DNA from: Streptomyces curacoi | GTDB lineage: Bacteria > Actinomycetota > Actinomycetes > Streptomycetales > Streptomycetaceae | DNA: 64,000 nucleotides | Assembly (NCBI RefSeq): GCF_001513975.1 | Contig: NZ_KQ947992.1 | Location: 1-64,000 of the forward strand | Reading direction: 5' to 3' | Shown: in pieces, positions 63,601-64,000 of the stretch | Numbering within the stretch: position 1 is the stretch's first letter | Layout: every line of letters starts with the position of its first letter | Translations under genes and position numbers: made by a program | The notes under the pieces: generated by a model | The model's database searches: none | What the model saw: the letters and a program-made list of their open reading frames with translations, nothing else | Told to the model about the DNA's origin: nothing

Positions 63601-64000
63601 TCGAACGCTTCCTGCAGTGGCACGTGATGGACCGCGCGGGCCGTACGCCGGTCGCCAGCGAGCACGACTTCGACGTGACCCTGGCGGCCGGAGAGTTCGA
63701 GGTGCGCATCCGGGGCCAGATGGACCGCGTCGAGGCCGACGGCGACGGCCGCGCCTACGTCGTCGACTTCAAGACCGGCAAGCAGGCGCCCAGCGCCGCC
63801 GAGGTGGCCCGCCACCCGCAGCTCGCCGTCTACCAGCTCGCCGTCCGCGAGGGCGCCGTCGACGAGGCCTTCCACGGCGTACGCCCCGAGCCGGGCGGCG
63901 CCGAACTCGTCCAGCTGCGCCAGGGCGCCGCCAAGCGGGACGGCGGCGAGACGCTGCCCAAGGTGCAGGGGCAGGCGCCCCTGGAGGGAGCCGAGGGGGA
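60684..64000 (+). CDS. adnA: UvrD/RecB-like helicase-nuclease AdnA, partial
   Basis: At least 1,105 codons run off the right edge. An SF1 helicase core begins LDAAQRAVVDHAAGPLLVLAGPGTGKTTTL (Walker A about 61-68). It has VYVDEYQDTDPAQ (motif II, about 264), FGDPDQSIYAFRGAD, MTAHRSKGLEW (about 706) and RLFYVAATRARERLVV. A C-terminal RecB-type nuclease follows, with GQMDRVEADGDGRAYVVDFKTGK (about 1,010-1,032) giving the D and DxK residues. This is the layout of AdnA, which with AdnB resects DNA double-strand breaks. GTG 60684 follows AGGACC and is provisional. An Ala/Glu/Arg repeat interrupts the middle (62071-62180). It follows the ATL gene as in Rv3204-Rv3202c. Confidence 0.88.
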   Translation, partial: MSSSSSTRRLSHPQVRQGTRGAYRLVRTPPVRVAPPHLDAAQRAVVDHAAGPLLVLAGPGTGKTTTLVESVAARIARGGDPERILVLTFSRKAAVELRDRMALRIGAARAPQATTFHSFCYALVRAHQDSDLFVEPLRLLSGPEQDVTVRELLAGQPDLERLGLAHVRWPDELRACLTTRGFADEVRAVLARSRELGLGPHALDAFARRLGRPDWRAAAAFLAEYLDVLDLQGVLDYAELVHRAVLLARRPETAERLAAQYDAVYVDEYQDTDPAQVRLLRALAGGGRTLVAFGDPDQSIYAFRGADVNGILEFPQAFPRADGRPAPVEVLRTSRRSGAALLAATRLLTQRMPLTRLPAEKVRAHRELAPVREGGRVEVFTYPTPGTELDNIADILRRAHLEDGVPWGEMAVLVRAGARMIPTVRRALTAAGVPLDIDGDDLPLRHEPAVAPLLTALRAVANAEAAAREAPSGEAEAAAREAPSGEAEAAAREVPSEEEAQEVVPSEEAEAAGSEAVPDEPDPDTCWLDTETALTLLTSPLAGMDTADLRRLGRALRDEERAAGNPLPPPSDELLARALAEPERLAVHDPTYARGAQRLGALLRKARERLAGGGTAEEALWGLWEGTPWPARLERTARRGGAAGRNADRDLDAVCALFATAARAEERTGGRGALNFLAEIEAEDIAADTLTRRAVRPDAVRLMTAHRSKGLEWRLVVVAGVQEGLWPDLRRRGSLLEADRIGRDGLAEPLTPGALLAEERRLFYVAATRARERLVVTAVKAPADDGDQPSRFLTELGVEPRDVTGRPRRPLSVAALVAELRATTVDPRASDALREAAARRLARLAALTDEDGRPLVPSAHPYRWWGMFEPTESKVPLRDRDQPVVLSGSALDQLANTCALQWFLGREVKADAPATAAQGFGNVVHVLADEVASGHTPADLAVLMERLDSVWNALAFDAPWKSAQEKDHARVALERFLQWHVMDRAGRTPVASEHDFDVTLAAGEFEVRIRGQMDRVEADGDGRAYVVDFKTGKQAPSAAEVARHPQLAVYQLAVREGAVDEAFHGVRPEPGGAELVQLRQGAAKRDGGETLPKVQGQAPLEGAEG
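60710..60735. other. Perfect hairpin at the 5' end of adnA
   Basis: CCTGTCGCACC (60710-60720) and GGTGCGACAGG (60725-60735) form an 11-bp stem with a CCCA loop, beginning 26 nt after the chosen GTG. It could slow initiation or indicate that translation starts further downstream, for example at GTG 60765 in the same frame region. No terminator function is likely. Confidence 0.5.
62071..62180 (+). repeat. 36-bp in-frame repeat inside adnA
   Basis: Three copies encode EAEAAAREAPSG-like 12-residue units (the last one AREVPSE), followed by a longer acidic stretch to about 62235. It lies between helicase subdomains, likely a surface-exposed linker. Copy number probably varies between strains. The helicase motifs on both sides are intact. 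Confidence 0.85.

Noticed and set aside
1..64000. tRNA, rRNA, complete IS element or prophage genes
   Set aside because: No cloverleaf, transposase, integrase or phage structural gene was recognised in either strand.

Overview
The window looks like a Streptomyces chromosome segment. It is very GC-rich, third codon positions are almost all G or C, GTG starts are common, and long antisense reading frames run opposite most genes. The gene content is also actinomycete core: FdxA, DapC, DapE, DUF3117, SigE/RseA/HtrA/TatB, Mrp, DUF3107, DUF3152, MoeZ and an AdnA-type helicase-nuclease. No rRNA, tRNA, CRISPR array, complete insertion sequence or prophage was seen.

Two conserved actinobacterial neighbourhoods lie end to end. 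From memory of M. tuberculosis, 3.4-24.9 kb matches the order Rv1177-1178, Rv1202-1211, Rv1220c-1224, Rv1229c-1239c: ferredoxin, dapC, dapE, LOG-family protein, folP2-like, DivIVA-like, tag, DUF3117, O-methyltransferase, sigE, rseA, htrA, tatB, mrp, MgtE-N/CBS protein, corA. From 32.3 kb to the right edge it matches Rv3211 back to Rv3202c: DEAD-box helicase, ferritin-like, DUF3107, TetR, DUF3152, moeZ, ATL protein, adnA. The second block is split between DUF3152 (ends 41.3 kb) and moeZ (starts 52.2 kb) by about 11 kb of accessory DNA.

Region by region. (1) 0-1.3 kb is a decayed ABC transporter/two-component operon: the first ~30 codons of an ATPase joined to the 3' half of a sensor kinase, then a frameshifted LuxR-type regulator, with a perfect palindromic operator still in front. 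(2) 1.3-10 kb holds SirB1, GNAT, ferredoxin, lysine biosynthesis (dapC, dapE), a LOG-family protein and a FolP2-like protein. (3) 10-19 kb holds tag, a DUF3117 protein, and the envelope-stress unit sigE-rseA-htrA-tatB. (4) 19-25 kb holds mrp and a possible magnesium-related set (DUF1003, MgtE-N/CBS, corA). (5) 25-32 kb holds SUFU, MFS, PHP, MarC, NYN and small proteins. (6) 32-41 kb is the DEAD-box/ferritin/DUF3107/TetR/DUF3152 block. (7) 41.3-47 kb is a peptide ABC transporter preceded by a 30-residue cysteine-containing leader peptide on an apparently leaderless transcript; one permease carries an internal deletion. (8) 47.2-52.2 kb is a compact overlapping operon: DUF3492/GT4 glycosyltransferase, polytopic membrane protein, a 16-codon mini-cistron, a sugar-nucleotide epimerase-like SDR and a spherulin-4-like protein. 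This is the best candidate for an undescribed system, because it parallels fungal galactosaminogalactan and bacterial Pel exopolysaccharide gene sets. (9) 52-64 kb holds moeZ, two tandem secreted tripeptidyl-aminopeptidase-like lipoproteins, a very large membrane protein with an internal pseudokinase-like domain, an ATL protein and adnA (cut by the window edge).

Recurring oddities are tandem repeats at gene ends (31.2, 55.2, 56.9 kb), two genes for which no ATG/GTG/TTG start is well placed (12.65-13.29 kb and 32.3-34.9 kb), and several promoters placed so that the mRNA would be leaderless. Small offsets of a base or so are possible for sites located by eye.
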